Assembly (NCBI GenBank): GCA_023159155.1
Contig: JAJNNX010000012.1
Location: forward strand, 1-64,000
Length of the DNA: 64,000 nucleotides
Direction: 5' to 3'
Origin: Ustulina deusta
Taxonomy: Eukaryota > Ascomycota > Sordariomycetes > Xylariales > Xylariaceae
The notes beneath the pieces were generated by a model. The model saw only the letters and a program-made list of their open reading frames with translations, was not told the DNA's origin and made no database searches. The translations under genes and the position numbers were made by a program. Below, piece by piece: positions 1-13,620 of this stretch (positions within the stretch are counted from its first letter, which is position 1; the number at the start of each line of letters is the position of its first letter).

Positions 1-1660
1 GCTTTTATAATATAAATTTTAATAAACTTTTTTTATATAATATTTTTTATTATATATATATAAATAAAAAACTAAATATTTTATTTTTTAATTAAAACTT
101 TTATAAATACTAATAAAGTTATTTTATGTTTTATTATATTTTTTTAAATAATTATTAAAACTATTATTATAATATGTTTTTTTATAAAAAAAATTATTTT
201 TTATAGCTACTATAGCAGATTTATTTTTTATATTGTTTTATTTTTTAAAACATTAAACCTAAAAATAAATATTTATATTAGTTAATATTTTTATTTTTAT
301 TAGGTTTTTTTAATATATTAAACTAAAAATATCTCATTTTTATTAGTTTTATTATTAAAAAACCTATATAAGTTATAATAAATAGCTGTTTTATTATAAT
401 AAAACTTTTTTTTAAGTTATATTTAAGCGTTATTAAATAGTAATAATAAACTAAGTTATATTATAAAATATTTAGCTACTTATAAATTAATATTAATTAT
501 ATTTGCTAAGTTCTAACTTATAATAATAGTTTTTTATTATTATTAAATAGATTTAAACCTTTTTATTAATATAATATTATTTTTTTTTAAGTAAGCTAGT
601 TTTTTTTTAGTTTTTAATTATTAATAAATATTATTTTTTAAAGTTTAAAATTTTTACTTATAAAAATAATTATTTAGTTTTTTATTAATTATAGCTTTAT
701 AAAAAAAATTTTCTAACTTTAATATAAATATTATTAAAAATATTATTTAATTATTACTTTTTAAATACTAGTTTTTTTATAAAATCTAGTTCTTTATTTT
801 TATTAAAAAATAATTAAAAATATTAAAAATCTTTTAGTCCTAGTCTAATTAGATAATTTTAGCAAAAATATATTTATATATATTACTTTTATATTTAATA
901 TTTTAATAATTAAAATTATTAAAAAAAAATTATAAATTTATTTAATTTAGATTAAAATAAATAGTATTATATATATTAATTTTATTTTAATATTTAACTT
1001 ATTTGTTTTTAATTTTTATAACTATATTGTTATATTATAATTTATTTAAAATATTGTTTTGTATATTAGTTCTAGCGTTTAGTTATAAAATTAATATATT
1101 TTGTTTTTTTTATAATATAATAAATAATTATTATTATTTTTAAAGCAAAGGTAAAATATTTTAAAAATTTTTTTTTTTTATATTACTATATAATTACTAA
1201 AGCCTAAACTAATAAAAAATAAAAAATTAAAACATAACTATTTAGTTATTAAACTTAATTATAATAGCTATTTAAACTTAGGTTAATAATTAAAGTATAA
1301 CAATTTATTAACTTTGCTTATATTAAGCTAAGTATAAAAGTATTATAGCTAAGTCTAACTTTAATATTACTACTTAAACTTTTTTAAAGCGCAATTTTAT
1401 TAAAATCTTATTAGTAATAAATAATTTAATAAGCTTAAATATACGTACTTCTTATAATACAAAAATCAAAAGTTCGGGTTAGTAGGTAAGCACTACTTAT
1501 TATAGCAATTTAGTTATTTATTAAAAATAATAATTATTATATAAAATATAAATAAATAATTTTTTTTCTTTAAATATAAAATCATAAGAACATCTACCTA
1601 CTTATAAACATAATAAATATATTTATAGCTATAGCTGATATATCTATAGTTATGCTTATT
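1..1660 (+). repeat. Direct repeat A, copy 1 (RIP-mutated)
   Basis: This copy aligns over its whole length, in the same orientation, with 4427-6048. Shared landmarks run in the same order in both copies, including a tract around 120-190 that matches 4565-4635, and a closing tract ending in TATAGTTATGCTTATTA at about 1660. Differences are mostly T/C and A/G exchanges plus small indels. The left end may continue beyond the window. It is probably part of a transposon whose coding content has been destroyed. Confidence 0.8.
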
Positions 1661-2707
1661 ACTTATATTTATTTATTTAATTTTTTTTTTTAGTTTAGAG
1701 TTTTTGTTTATAATATTAATAAATTAGCTATAGAAGCTTTATTTAACTAATTATAACAATTACTAATTGATTTTTTTTTAGTATTATTAATTATTTTTAT
1801 ATAATAAAAATAAAGCAGGCAACTAAAATAAATTTATTTATAAATATAACTTTTTTTTAAATATATATTTTGTTATGTTTAGCATTAAAAAACTTGCAAT
1901 TTTTAATATTTAATAAGTATGCTTTAATAGTTTTAAGCTAATTTTGCTATTTATTTATTAGATTTATTTATATTTTTTAATTCTTTAGTATAAATATAAT
2001 ATTTTTGTTATAAAAAATATTATATTTAATAAGTAGTTTATAGATTCTTTTTGTTTATAGCATATTGTTTGCTATTATAAGTATGTTAATTATTGATTTA
2101 ATTATAAGTATACTTATTAGTTTTATTATTTTGTAAAATAATATATTTGTTTTTATAACTAGTATAGTTAATTTGTTTGTTTATTTTTAAGTGTTTTTTT
2201 TTTTATGTATGCTGCTATTTTAGTTTAGTTTTTTTAGTTTATATTATTTTTTTAATAGTTTATGATATTTACTTAATTAATAATTTAAGCAATTTTATTT
2301 TTTTAAGATTTAAAAATCGTTTTTAGTTTTTTATTTTTTTAAGTTATAATTGGTTAAATATATAGGTTATAAACTCTAACTTTTTTTAATAAATATTTGT
2401 TTATTGTTATATTATAAACTATGCTTTGTTTTTTTTAAAATAGTATAGCTTTATTTTTTTATTTTATTTATTAATAAATACTAATAAATTAATAAACTTT
2501 GTATTTATAAATATTATTATTATAGCAGGTGTAACTATTATATATATTACTGATACTTTTTGGATTAGTACTATTAAAAGTAGCTTAGTTTTTGTTTTAT
2601 TTTATATTTTAAGTTCTAGTATTAATTTAAAAACGTATATTTTTTTTATAAAATTAATTTTGATTTTATGTTTTAATATAAACTTTGTTTTAATTAATAT
2701 TTTTTAT

Positions 2708-2806
2708 TATGCTATAATGGCATAATTAGGCTAATATATGCGGAAGCTGCAATATTTTTAGTTCTTTGATTTTTTAGCGCAATAATAACTATTAGCAATT
2801 TGTTCT
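2708..2806 (+). repeat. Short direct repeat B, copy 1
   Basis: About 99 bp that recur at 3079-3176. Both start with TTATGCTATA and end with TTAGCAATTTGTT. Nearly all substitutions between them are transitions. The 272 bp between the copies are visibly richer in G and C than the surroundings, so the pair could be the terminal repeats of a small element or a tandem duplication. Confidence 0.65.
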
Positions 2807-3078
2807 AATAAGTAGTGCTACTATTTGTGTTAATTAAACGAAAGGTTTTGCGTTTGTTTTATTAGTAGAAAAGCAGCTGAACTAATAGTTAATAAGAGTT
2901 ATAATTGGTACGTTAAAATAGCTAAGCGTATGTTACAATTAGAAAGTTAATTTAAGTTATTATAAGTTTGCGGTTCAAACTTATATGAAAGGTTCTTTTT
3001 AGTAAGGTGTAATATGCCCTAAAGTATATTAGCGTACGGGATATACTAGCTTACTTTATATTTTAGCGGGGTACTTGT

Positions 3079-3176
3079 TATGCTATAGCAGTTTAATAAG
3101 GCTAATATATATAGAAGCTATAATATTTGCAGTTCTCTGGTTTTTTAGTGCAATAGTGACTATTAGCAATTTGTTT
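3079..3176 (+). repeat. Short direct repeat B, copy 2
   Basis: This is the partner of 2708-2806 in direct orientation. Copy 2 carries A or T at several places where copy 1 has G or C, and the reverse at others, so both copies have been mutated independently. Confidence 0.65.
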
Positions 3177-4426
3177 GAATATTTTTAGTTTTAAATTATT
3201 AATTATATTTGCTATTATTATAAAGTATTTAAATATTATATATTTTTTAATATATTTTTTAAAATATATATTAAAATTTTCAATAAAACTTTTATTTATT
3301 AGTATACTAAAGCATTTTATATTTGAATAAACTTTAATTTTAGAGCTTTTAATATTATTTTAAACAAGAATTTAAAAATATATAGTTTTTTTTTAGATTT
3401 TTTTTTAAACAATAGTTTTAGGTTTGCTTTAATAACTTATTTTAGTTAAATATTAATTTTTTATTTAATTAGTTTTAATATAATTAGTATTATTAATATA
3501 AAGTTTATTTATTTAATAGTTTTTTTGTTTAGTTTAGCTTATTTTATATAATTATTTTTAGTATAGTTTTTTATTATTTTTATTAAATAAAATATAATTT
3601 TTTATTTTATGTAAATTTTTAATATTATATTTAAGTTTAATAATATATTTTTATTATTTAATATAACGTTTTAGTTATCTATCTAATAACTATTTGTTTT
3701 ATTATGTTTAATAGTTATATATATTTTATTTGTTATTTTTGTTTTTTTATTAAAATAAATATATAATTTTTATAGTTAAGTTTTTAGTTTTGTTATTATT
3801 ATTAAGATTTATATTTTAAATAATTTTTTTATTATAATAATTTTATAATTTATTTCTATTTAATTTTTACTGCTTAAAATATTAGTAATATGCTTATTCT
3901 TTTTCTTAGTTTTTTTTATTTTAATTATTAAACTTAATAGCATGTTAGTTATTAAATTTAATATTATACTAGTTATTTTATTAATATATTTTAGAATAGC
4001 TATTGTTTTATTTTTAGTTATTTTAGTTCTTTTATTTTTTATAACTTAGTAATAGTAATTTAATTTTTTGTAGTTAATTATGTTTACAATAAAGTATTTT
4101 AGAATCTTAATATTTTTAATAAAAGTTTTATTATTATAAAGTATTGTTATTTTTGTAGTTCGGCTAGTTTTGCTAGAACTAATTAATATTAATTATTTTT
4201 TGCTTTTTTTATTTATTTTAAGTATAATATTTAATTTTAAACATAATTACTATTGTTTTTTTAATTAATACTAGCTGTTGTTTTTTTGTTTTTTTAAATA
4301 TTTATTAATAATTTATTTTATTACTAGTTTTAGTACAAGTTTTTATAGCTTAGGTAGTAGTAAACTTTATAATTATATTAATAGTTATAAATCTTTAGTA
4401 TTTCTTTAAGTTTTGCTATGTTTAAA

Positions 4427-6048
4427 AGTTTTTATAATATAAGTTTTAATAAGTTTTTTTTATGCAATGTTTTTTATTATATATTTATAAATAAAAAGCT
4501 AAATATTTGTTATATTTAGTTAAATGTTTTATTTTTTAATTAGAGCTTTTATAAATATTAATAAAGTTATTTTATATTTTATTATGTTTTTTTTAAATAA
4601 TTATTAAAACTATTATTATAATATGTTTTTTTATAAAAAAGTTTTATTTTTTTATAGCTACTATAATAAATTTAATTTTTTTTAATATTAAACTTAAAAA
4701 TAAATAGTTATATAATTAATATTTTTATTTTTATAAAAAATTATATAATTTTTGCTAGATTTCTTTAGTATATTAAGCTAAAAATATTTAATTTTTAATA
4801 GTTTTATTATTAAAAACCTTATATAAATTATTATAAATAATTATTTTATTATAATAAAATTTTATTTTTATGTTATATTTAAGCATTATTAAATAGTAGC
4901 AACAAGCTAAGTTATATTATAAAATATTTTAGTTATTTATAAATTAATATTAATTAAATTTAGTAAGTTTTAATTTATAATAGCAGTTTTTTATTATTAT
5001 TAAATAAATCTAAACCTTTTTATTAATATAATTATTACTTTTTTTAAGTAAGGTAGCTTTTTTTTAATACTTGATTATTAATAAATATAGCTTTTTAAAA
5101 TTTAAAATTTTTGTTTATAAAAATAGTTGTTTAGTTTTTTGTTAATTATAGCTTGGTAGAAAACTTTTTAATTTTAGTATAAATATTATTAAAAGTATTA
5201 TTTAATTGTTATTTTTTAAGTACTAGTTTTTTTATAAAATTTAGTTTTTTAATTTTAGTTTAATTAAATAACTTTAGTAAAAATATATTTATATATATTA
5301 TTTTTATATTTAATATTTTAGTAGTTAAAGTTATTGAAAAAAATTTCAAATTTGTTTGATTTAAATTAAACTAAATAGTATTATATATATTAGTTTTATT
5401 GTAATATTTAAGTTATTTTTTTTAATTTTTATAACTATATTCTTATATTATAATTTATTTAAAATCTTATTTTTTGTATTAGTTTTAATGTTTAGTTTTA
5501 AAGTTAACATATTTTGTTTTTTTTTGTAGCGTAATAAATAATAATTCTTATTTTTGAAGCAAAGCTAAAATATTTTATGTTTTTTTTTTGTTTTATATTA
5601 TTATATAATTACTAATGCTTAAATTAATAAAAAGTTAAAAGTTAAAGCATAACTATAATAATTATTTAAATTTAGGTTAATAACTAAAATATTAATTTTA
5701 TTTATATTAAGCTAAATATAAAAGTATTATAGCTAAGTTTAACTTTAATATTATTGCTTAAACTTTTTTAAAGCATAATTTTATCAAAATTCTATTAGTA
5801 ATAAATAATTTAATAAGCTTAGATATCTATATTTTTTATAATATAAAGATTAAAGGTTTAGGTTAATAGGTAAGTACTATTTGTTATAGCGATTCAGTTA
5901 TTTATTAAAAATAATAATTATTATATAAAGTATAAATAAATGTTTTTTTTTTTCTAAGTATAAAATTATAAGAATGTTTACTTATTTATAGATATAATAA
6001 ATATATTTATAGTTATAGCTAATATATCTATAGTTATGCTTATTAAAA
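4427..6048 (+). repeat. Direct repeat A, copy 2 (RIP-mutated)
   Basis: This is the second copy of the segment at 1-1660, in direct orientation and separated from it by about 2.77 kb. The similarity ends after the shared tract TATAGTTATGCTTATTA at about 6048, where the two flanks diverge. The two copies lie on one chromosome close together, so they could have triggered RIP on each other. Confidence 0.8.
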
Positions 6049-9000
6049 ATTATTATTATTTTATATTTTATTATGTTTTTTTTACTAAATAGTTTGTTAA
6101 CAAAAAAATACTTTTATTTAAAAAAGTATAATTAAAACTGTTTTATTAATTAATTATTTTAAAGCGCTATATTAAGTATTTAATAGCTTATTTATTAGTT
6201 CTAGCAGTTAAAAATCGTTTTTAATATAATAAAGTATATTTATAGCTATTTATTTATTTATTTATTATATTATTATTTGTTTATAGTATAGATCATACTA
6301 GCGATATTTTTAGTAGCTACTATGATAATTTAAGTAACAAAACATATTAATAGCTAGCTTTTAAAAGCTACTGTTTTATTATTTAAATATAAATTTAAAA
6401 ATAAAACTTTTAATTTTATTTTAATATATTATATTAAAGTAGCTTTATCTATTTTTATTATTTTATATAAATAAAGCTTTTAATAGGTTTTAAATTATTA
6501 AATAATCTTTTAAGTATAGTATTTTTAAAAAGCCTTATATTAAATAAATATTTTATATATTAATATATTTTTAATCATAATTATATATAACTATTAAGCT
6601 TTAGCTATATTAATAGTTTAAGGTAAGTTTTTTAATTTAATAATTATATATTATTATATACTAAACTTTTTATTTAGTTTTATAATATATTATTTATTTT
6701 TTATAAATAATCTATATATTTCTTAATATTTAATAATTTTTATTAGTTATAAAACTATTATTTATTAAGTTTATATTATTAATAAAATTAATTATAATCA
6801 TATTTAAATGAGTAATAAGTTTTTTATAAAATGTTAAAATATCTAATAAAAGTAATAATTAAAATAATAATAAGCTTTATTTATTTATCATTAAAATAAA
6901 AAAACGTTATATATTTTATTATAAAGTTTTTGGTTTATAGAATATATATTCGTTATTTATAGTTTATTATATTAAATATTTTAAATATATTTAATAAAAA
7001 TAAAAAAAGTTATATTTTTTTGCTTTAGTGCTTAGGAAGCTTCTTTAGTTCTTATTTTTATAGCTATATAAATAGATTATTGTTTTTAATTATTTATCTA
7101 GCATTTTAATAGTAAATTATTAAACTTTATAATATTTATAAAAAATATATATATATATTTTTCTTTAAAGTTTTTTTTATAATATTAATAAATAATATAA
7201 AGTATTAGCTATTTATTATAAGTTTAGCTACTAAAAGTTATTTAAATTTTACAATTATTATTATTTATATTATATAAAATTTTATCAAATAGTAGTTAAG
7301 TATAAAACTAGCTTAGTAAAGCTTTATTAGCTTATGTTTTAAATAAATGCTATAAATTTTTAGTAAGTTATTTAAAATTAAGTTTTTATTAGGAGTTTTT
7401 TATTAAAAAAATTTATAAATTAATCTTACTATATTTCTTTTTATATTTTTTTATAGTATTATAAGTTTTCAATAGCTATTATAGTTTATAAACTAGTTTA
7501 ATATATTGTTCAAGTTTATTAAAAAAGCTAGAAAGAAATACCTAGCTAGCTTTTAAGCTTTTTTTTAATATATATATATATTATAATAAGTTTTTTTAAA
7601 TTGTTTTTTAATAGTAGAATAGCTACTAAGTTTAATATAATTTTATTAAAAATTTTTATTTATTTAATAAAACTTTATAAAGTTTTAAAGTTATAAAAAG
7701 TTTTAATTATTATTTTTTTTTAGTTATATTACTATATTTTATTAATTATATAATATATTCTATAAGTTTGTTTTATATTTTTTATATATATTTTTATATA
7801 TAAATTCTTTAGTAAAATACTTAGTATATTTTTTATAACTCTATTAATATAAGTTATATAAACTAATAATTTAGATTTTCAGAATTTTATAAATATTTTA
7901 TTTCTAGAAATATTTAAGTTTTAAATAATTATAAGGATTATTTTAGTATATTTTATTATAACATTATAAATAAAATAGTTATAAAAAGAAAGAAATTCTT
8001 TTTAAATTTGTCATCTAATTTTAAATCTAACTATATAACTTGTTTTATTATATCTATTAAACTAAAAAAGTTAAAACAAAATAGCCTAAGAGTTATAGTA
8101 TAGTGGCTAGTGGCCGGCAGTATAGCTACAACCCACAAGCTATATAAACCACAATCTTTAATTTCTAGGTTATATAACTTATATATAGCTAGCACTTAGC
8201 AATTATTTAATAGCTGCCTATACTTTTTATTAATTTCCTTATAAAAAACTTATAACGTATTTTTAGAAAATTAATTTTTCTTTTTTTTTTAAGATTTTAA
8301 TATAAATTTTGCTTTTAAAATAAAGCTTTGCTTTTTATAATTGCTTACTATATAATAATCTAAGTATTACTTTTATAAAATATATTACAACTATTTTTAA
8401 ATATCTTTCTAAATAATTAAACAATTTATATATAGTATATATTATAACTATTTAATATAACTTTGAACTATTTGCTAAAACTTGGCTGTCATTTTAATAA
8501 TATAATATAAATTTTAAAAAAGGATATTTATATAAAAAGCATAGCTTGTAAAAAAAAATCTTTTTTATTAAATAATTTTAAAAAAACCATATTTTAACTT
8601 AATAAAAAACTTTTCTTTAATATATAATAATAATTATTAGATATATTAGTTATATAAAAATTTTTGTTTAGTTAATTTGTTATAGCTATATATAATAATA
8701 ATAAATTTAAATAATAAATTTAAATAAGCGATTACTAACTTTGTTTTTACTAATTATTAATATTATTACAAATAAAAAAAATGTAATAAAAAAGCTATAA
8801 ATTTAATTAATTAGTATATAATAGCTTATATTAAAAAAGAATTTTGCTTTTTTTTTTAGTACAATTATTTTAAAAATAAAACAAGTAATTTTTATATTTA
8901 AAAAATTTATAAATTAAGCTACTTTTAATATTGTTTTAAATTATTTAAAAGTTTTATAATAAAAATTTACACTATAAAATATTATAATAATTATGAATGC

Positions 9001-10829
9001 TTAATATGTTTTAGATTTATATAAATTGTTACAAAAAACTAAAAATAATATAATAAGTTTTTTTTAAATAAAGCAAATATTTTGCTAATTTAAGTACTAA
9101 TAAAAATATTACTTAAAAATTTTTAATTAAAGATTTTTAAATATAATTTATTAACTTTAAGTTTAATAATTTTAGCTTTTTAATTTATTATGTAAGTATT
9201 TTTTAATAAACGGACTAGCAATAAACTATTAATTAATTTTTAAACAAACTTAAAATAATAATTATTTAATATAATAATTTATAGAATTAAATAATAAAAA
9301 TAAATTAATATATAATAAATTTAATTATTTAATACTAGTTAATTTTAGATTTAAAATAAACTAAAAAAAAGTTCTATAAAATTATTCAAGTATATATAAT
9401 TATTTTTTAAAATAATATAAAAAAAAATAAAATTAAGTTTAAAATATAGTATAAAAGTATAAAAAACTGCTTTGTTATTAATAAAAATTAGTTTACTAAT
9501 AGTATTACAAAAATAATAAATATTAAGTCCTATTTTAAAAAAAAAACTATAAAAATATTGATTTAAATTAAATTAAAACTTTTATAATACTATTAATTTA
9601 TTTTTAAAATAGTTATGATAATATTAACAAAACTACTAAGTTTAAAAAACAAAAAAAGTTGTTTTTTAAAAATAAATTTTTAAATAAGTTTTTTAAATTT
9701 AAAAATAACTTTATTTGATATACTAATAAAATTTGTTTTTATAATAAAACTATATTTAAGTATTTTAAAAATAGTATTATTTTTAATGCTTATATAAAGT
9801 ATACTATTTAAATTGCTTATTAGTTAAATATTAATAACTAGAAAAAAAACATAGCTTATAAAACTAAAAAATCATAATATTAACTAAAAAAGTAAAGCAG
9901 GTATAAAAAGTAACATAGTATTTATAGTTTGAAGCTTTAAAATTAGTAACAATAAAATAAAAAAACTAATTTTAAAAAGAAAATGCTTTAATTATAAGCA
10001 ATAAAAATATATATTAAAAAATTGTTTATTAAAAGCTAATATAGCAGCTAACTATAAAGCTTAAATAAATATTATATTTATAAAATATAGCAAACTAAAT
10101 ATGTTTGCTTTAAAAAATAGTTTTAATAAAAATTATATTAAGCTATTAAAAAATAATTTTATATAAAATATATTTTTAGATTATAAAAGAAAATTTTTAT
10201 ATATATTTATATTATAAATAATAATAAAATATTTTTAGAAATATAAAAGCTAAACTATATATATTTATAAATATTTGTTTTATTAAAAAAGTTTTATAAT
10301 AAAAATACTATTATATTTTGTAATAAGTTATAATAATAAAAGTTAACAATTAATTAAATAAGTATTATTAATTAATTTAAAAATCTAAAGCTATATTTTT
10401 TAATAAATTTCTAAAGTTTATATTAAATATATAATAAAATATTATTTTTAATAAACTATAATTTTAAACTTATAATATTTTATAGATTATTAATAAAATA
10501 GATTAGTATTTTTTCTAGATTTATTAGCTAAACTTGATTATAAAAATATAAAATACTAAACAAAACAATAGTAAGCTATAAATTAGTGCAACTAGATATA
10601 TAATACTATATAATAATTTTATATTAATATTTTAAAAAGAAATAACCTAACTATACAAAATATTGGTAAAATAAAAAAAAGCAAAAGAAAAACAAGAAAA
10701 GCAAAAGTTTAAAAAATATAAATTTTTTTATTAGTAGTCTAACATTGCTAGTATATATTAGCTAAAATATAATAGTATTAATTATAATATATTATAATAA
10801 GCGCTACAATATTAAAAAAAATAGGGGGG

Positions 10830-11175
10830 TTTTGGGCTTTTAACCTCATCCAATGCCTGGCTGTGTTCAGGTTCATTGGTCTCCCAAAGGGTCAATTGAA
10901 AGAATCCTTAAATTTGACTTTGGGTTAACTTTCTTCTTCTAAGGCTGTTTCGTCTATACGATAGACTCATCAGTGGTATAATAAACCATACACCTTAGTC
11001 CTAGTTTCTCCATAGATAGCCCCGTTCGAGGTAAATCTGCCTAAGATCCTCTACTAAATAGTAGTATGTGGTCTGGTTGGATAACAAACATGCTATTCTT
11101 CCAAGTTCTCTAATAAACATGCCCCGCTTTATCTAGCAAAGGTGTGCAAAGGACTATGGGATTCTTTCAAAATAG
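10830..11175. mobile_element. Non-RIPed island with 12-bp inverted repeat
   Basis: The composition changes abruptly from AT-rich to balanced at about 10,830 and back at about 11,175. Inside it, TTGAAAGAATCC at 10896-10907 is the exact reverse complement of GGATTCTTTCAA at 11159-11170. The two bound a 275-bp unit that has no coding frame. This fits a small non-autonomous element or a solo terminal fragment inserted after RIP. I found no convincing target-site duplication, so the class is open. Confidence 0.45.
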
Positions 11176-11229
11176 TTAAATAATTTGCAATATAGTTTAA
11201 AGTTAAAGCTTATTTTTGTAATAAATATT

Positions 11230-13620
11230 TTAATATCCAAAAAGACAATGCTTCTTCCCACTTCCTATATATATGTTAGCCCTAGTACAGAAATAATTAT
11301 TTCTTGGGCTATTTTTAATACTTTTTCTTTAGAGTCCGCATATATAACTAATAAAATATTATTTATAAATCTGCTATAATAAAAAATATTATAGTTTTTT
11401 TTAATATATAATTCGTGTTCCGCTATATAAAAATTAGCAATATCTAGTAAGCATGCCACTTCTATTGCAAGGCTTTTTATTTATTAATAATATTTTATTA
11501 ATCCTTTTTAGTTTTTATACTTAAATATAAAATAATTATTAGTAATATTATATAACTTTTTTACTAATCTAGTCCAGTACAAACTTGATTTATTAGCTAT
11601 ATAATATTTTTATACTATTTTTTAATATATTTTACTAAGTAATTCTAGTAATATGTTTATATAACATATAACTATATTTGCTATATATAAAAAAGCTTGT
11701 TTTTTTTAAAGTATTACTAAAAATAAAAGTTCTTAATAGACTTGTTTTAATAATACAATAATTTATTTATTAGCTTTTATAGCTAGCTTTAGGAGTTTGG
11801 ATAAAAGTTTGGCAGCTAGGTTATATATTACGAAGTAATATAGAATAATTGGTCTAAAAACAAACAGTTTTTTATAGATTTTTAGAAGTCCTACAAATGT
11901 AGGGAATCTATTTTTGTAGTTTTTAGATTTCTATAGAAATAGCTTTTTTTGTTTTATAAGTCCAATTAAAAAGTTTGAACTTTTTGTACAAATATTCTCT
12001 GTTCTTTTCCATGCTATAATGTTTTTAATAACTGCTTTATTTTTACTAATATATTTAATTGCTTTTCGATTAAAGATTAAAAATTTATTACATTTTTTAT
12101 AATACTAGTTAAGGGTTATAACTACTAATCCAAAATTTTTATTTAATGCTAAAACAATTAATTAATTTTGGTCTAAGTATCTAAGAATATTTTGTATTGC
12201 AGCAGGGCTGGTGCTAGCGGCCCGCTGGCAGCTGCGAATGTGGCTGCACGTCAATTGTTAGCCGTATTCGGGCCGCCTGCGGCCCGAAGCGGCTGATCTT
12301 CGGCTGTATTTAGGGGTTCGAATAGCTATAAAAGCCTTCGAACTTCTTAAAGCAACACTTACTTTATACGCATAGCATTCATACCAGTTTTTTAGTAGCA
12401 GGCGCTCTAGTTTGTTTTTTGTTGTTTTTAGTTGTTTTTAGTGTCGAGTTGCCCCGTCCTTCTTCAGTATCCTGTTTATATTTAATAAAGTATTAGATAA
12501 AGTTTTTTTAGGACTATTAAAAAAATCAATAAGTTTTGCTTTTTTTTAAGTTAACCCTTGTTTGATGTAGTATAGTGCTAGTTCTAGTTTAGATTTATTC
12601 TAGACTTTAAGATTTAACTTTAAATTATAAAGCTTTTTTTTAAATTAATGTTTGCTAAACATATATTTCTATCTAATATAGGTAGCAAAGTTGTCCTATA
12701 CTGATATAACTAACTTTTTATTATAGTTTGTATATAATAAAAATCTTCTTTTTAGTATTAAGATTTTTTTAATTTTTAGTAAAATTTTTACTCCTTTTAA
12801 ATAATAAACATATCTTTTTATTTCTTTTGCTATTAGTACAGCTATAGGCATATTAAAAAAAATATCTAATTTTGTTTAGAGAATGGGTTCGGTTAATATA
12901 TTGTCTAAGAAAGTAGTAGGGTTATCCTAGATAATTTTTCTGCTTATAAGATTTATTTTTTGCTTTTTTGTTTTTTAACCTTTCTAGTTTTGATTTTTTT
13001 TTTTTTTTTGGCAGAACTTTTTTGCTGTTCTTTTTCTAAAAACAAGCGTTTTTGCTTATTAAGTATTAGCTTGTTTTTAGGCAAACTAGGTTTTATAGTT
13101 TTAGCTTTAAGGCGTTTTAATTCCTTTGTTATTTTTTTATTAAATAAATTATTAAATAATTTAATAGTTAGTACTGCTTTTTGTACTATAGGTTGGGCTG
13201 CTTTATAGATTTCAAGTTTTTAAAATGACTTCTAAAATAAAGCTATATCTTTAGATCTACTAATATCTAAAACTTTTTTAGCTAGAACAAGCATATTTTT
13301 TTTTGCAAATTTATATATTTTTGTTATTTATACGGATAGTAAACTTATGTCTAGTTTAACCTTTTTTTTTATATTTATATGTTCTAGGATAACTATATTG
13401 TAGAACTTAAGAAGTTCTTTATATATATTATCTATAATATAAAATAGACTTTTTTTACTTTTTTTATTATTAAAAAGTCCTTCTAAATATATAAGTTTTT
13501 TTATTTTTATATTAATAGTTTGTTTAAAAGCTTTGTTTTTAAAATCAAACATAAGTTTCTGTATTGATTTAATAAAGGACTTAGAATTATTTAGTAAATT
13601 AATAAATTCTTTTTTATACT
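11230..13620 (-). pseudogene. RIP-inactivated reverse transcriptase relic
   Basis: On the minus strand the degraded sequence still reads as a reverse transcriptase. A motif like NKNFGLVV (from an expected DKNLG-type motif) lies at about 12,130-12,155. A YNLAAKLLSKL-like motif lies at about 11,785-11,825. The palm motif reads RFINNIL at about 11,352-11,372, in the 64-codon open stretch 11265-11459. The catalytic aspartate pair expected in this motif (RY/FIDD) has become NN through G-to-A changes. A lysine-rich 74-codon fragment at 13328-13552 probably belongs to the upstream part. The RYIDD style of motif points to Penelope-like or related retroelements rather than Ty1/Ty3 types, but that assignment is tentative. 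A GC-rich island at 12,198-12,480 interrupts the element just upstream of the RT core. Confidence 0.6.
12198..12480. other. GC-rich non-RIPed island with perfect hairpin
   Basis: This short island has normal to high GC inside the AT-rich retroelement relic. At 12267-12288 two 10-bp arms, TTCGGGCCGC and GCGGCCCGAA, are perfect reverse complements separated by only CT. A TATA-like CTATAAAAG follows at about 12,328. There is no open frame of note. It may be an insertion that arrived after RIP or a protected piece of the host element. Confidence 0.5.

Larger units (their letters stand above)
1..10829. repeat. AT-rich, RIP-degraded repeat block
   Basis: This stretch is almost entirely A and T, has no open reading frame of useful length, and is full of stop codons in all frames. 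Related segments inside it (1-1660 with 4427-6048; 2708-2806 with 3079-3176) differ mainly by transitions. That is the expected result of repeat-induced point mutation, which converts C to T in duplicated DNA of ascomycetes. Small patches keep more G and C, for example about 2,810-3,080 and 8,085-8,165. The original elements are probably transposons, but I cannot identify the families. A centromeric or subtelomeric location is possible but not shown. Confidence 0.85.
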
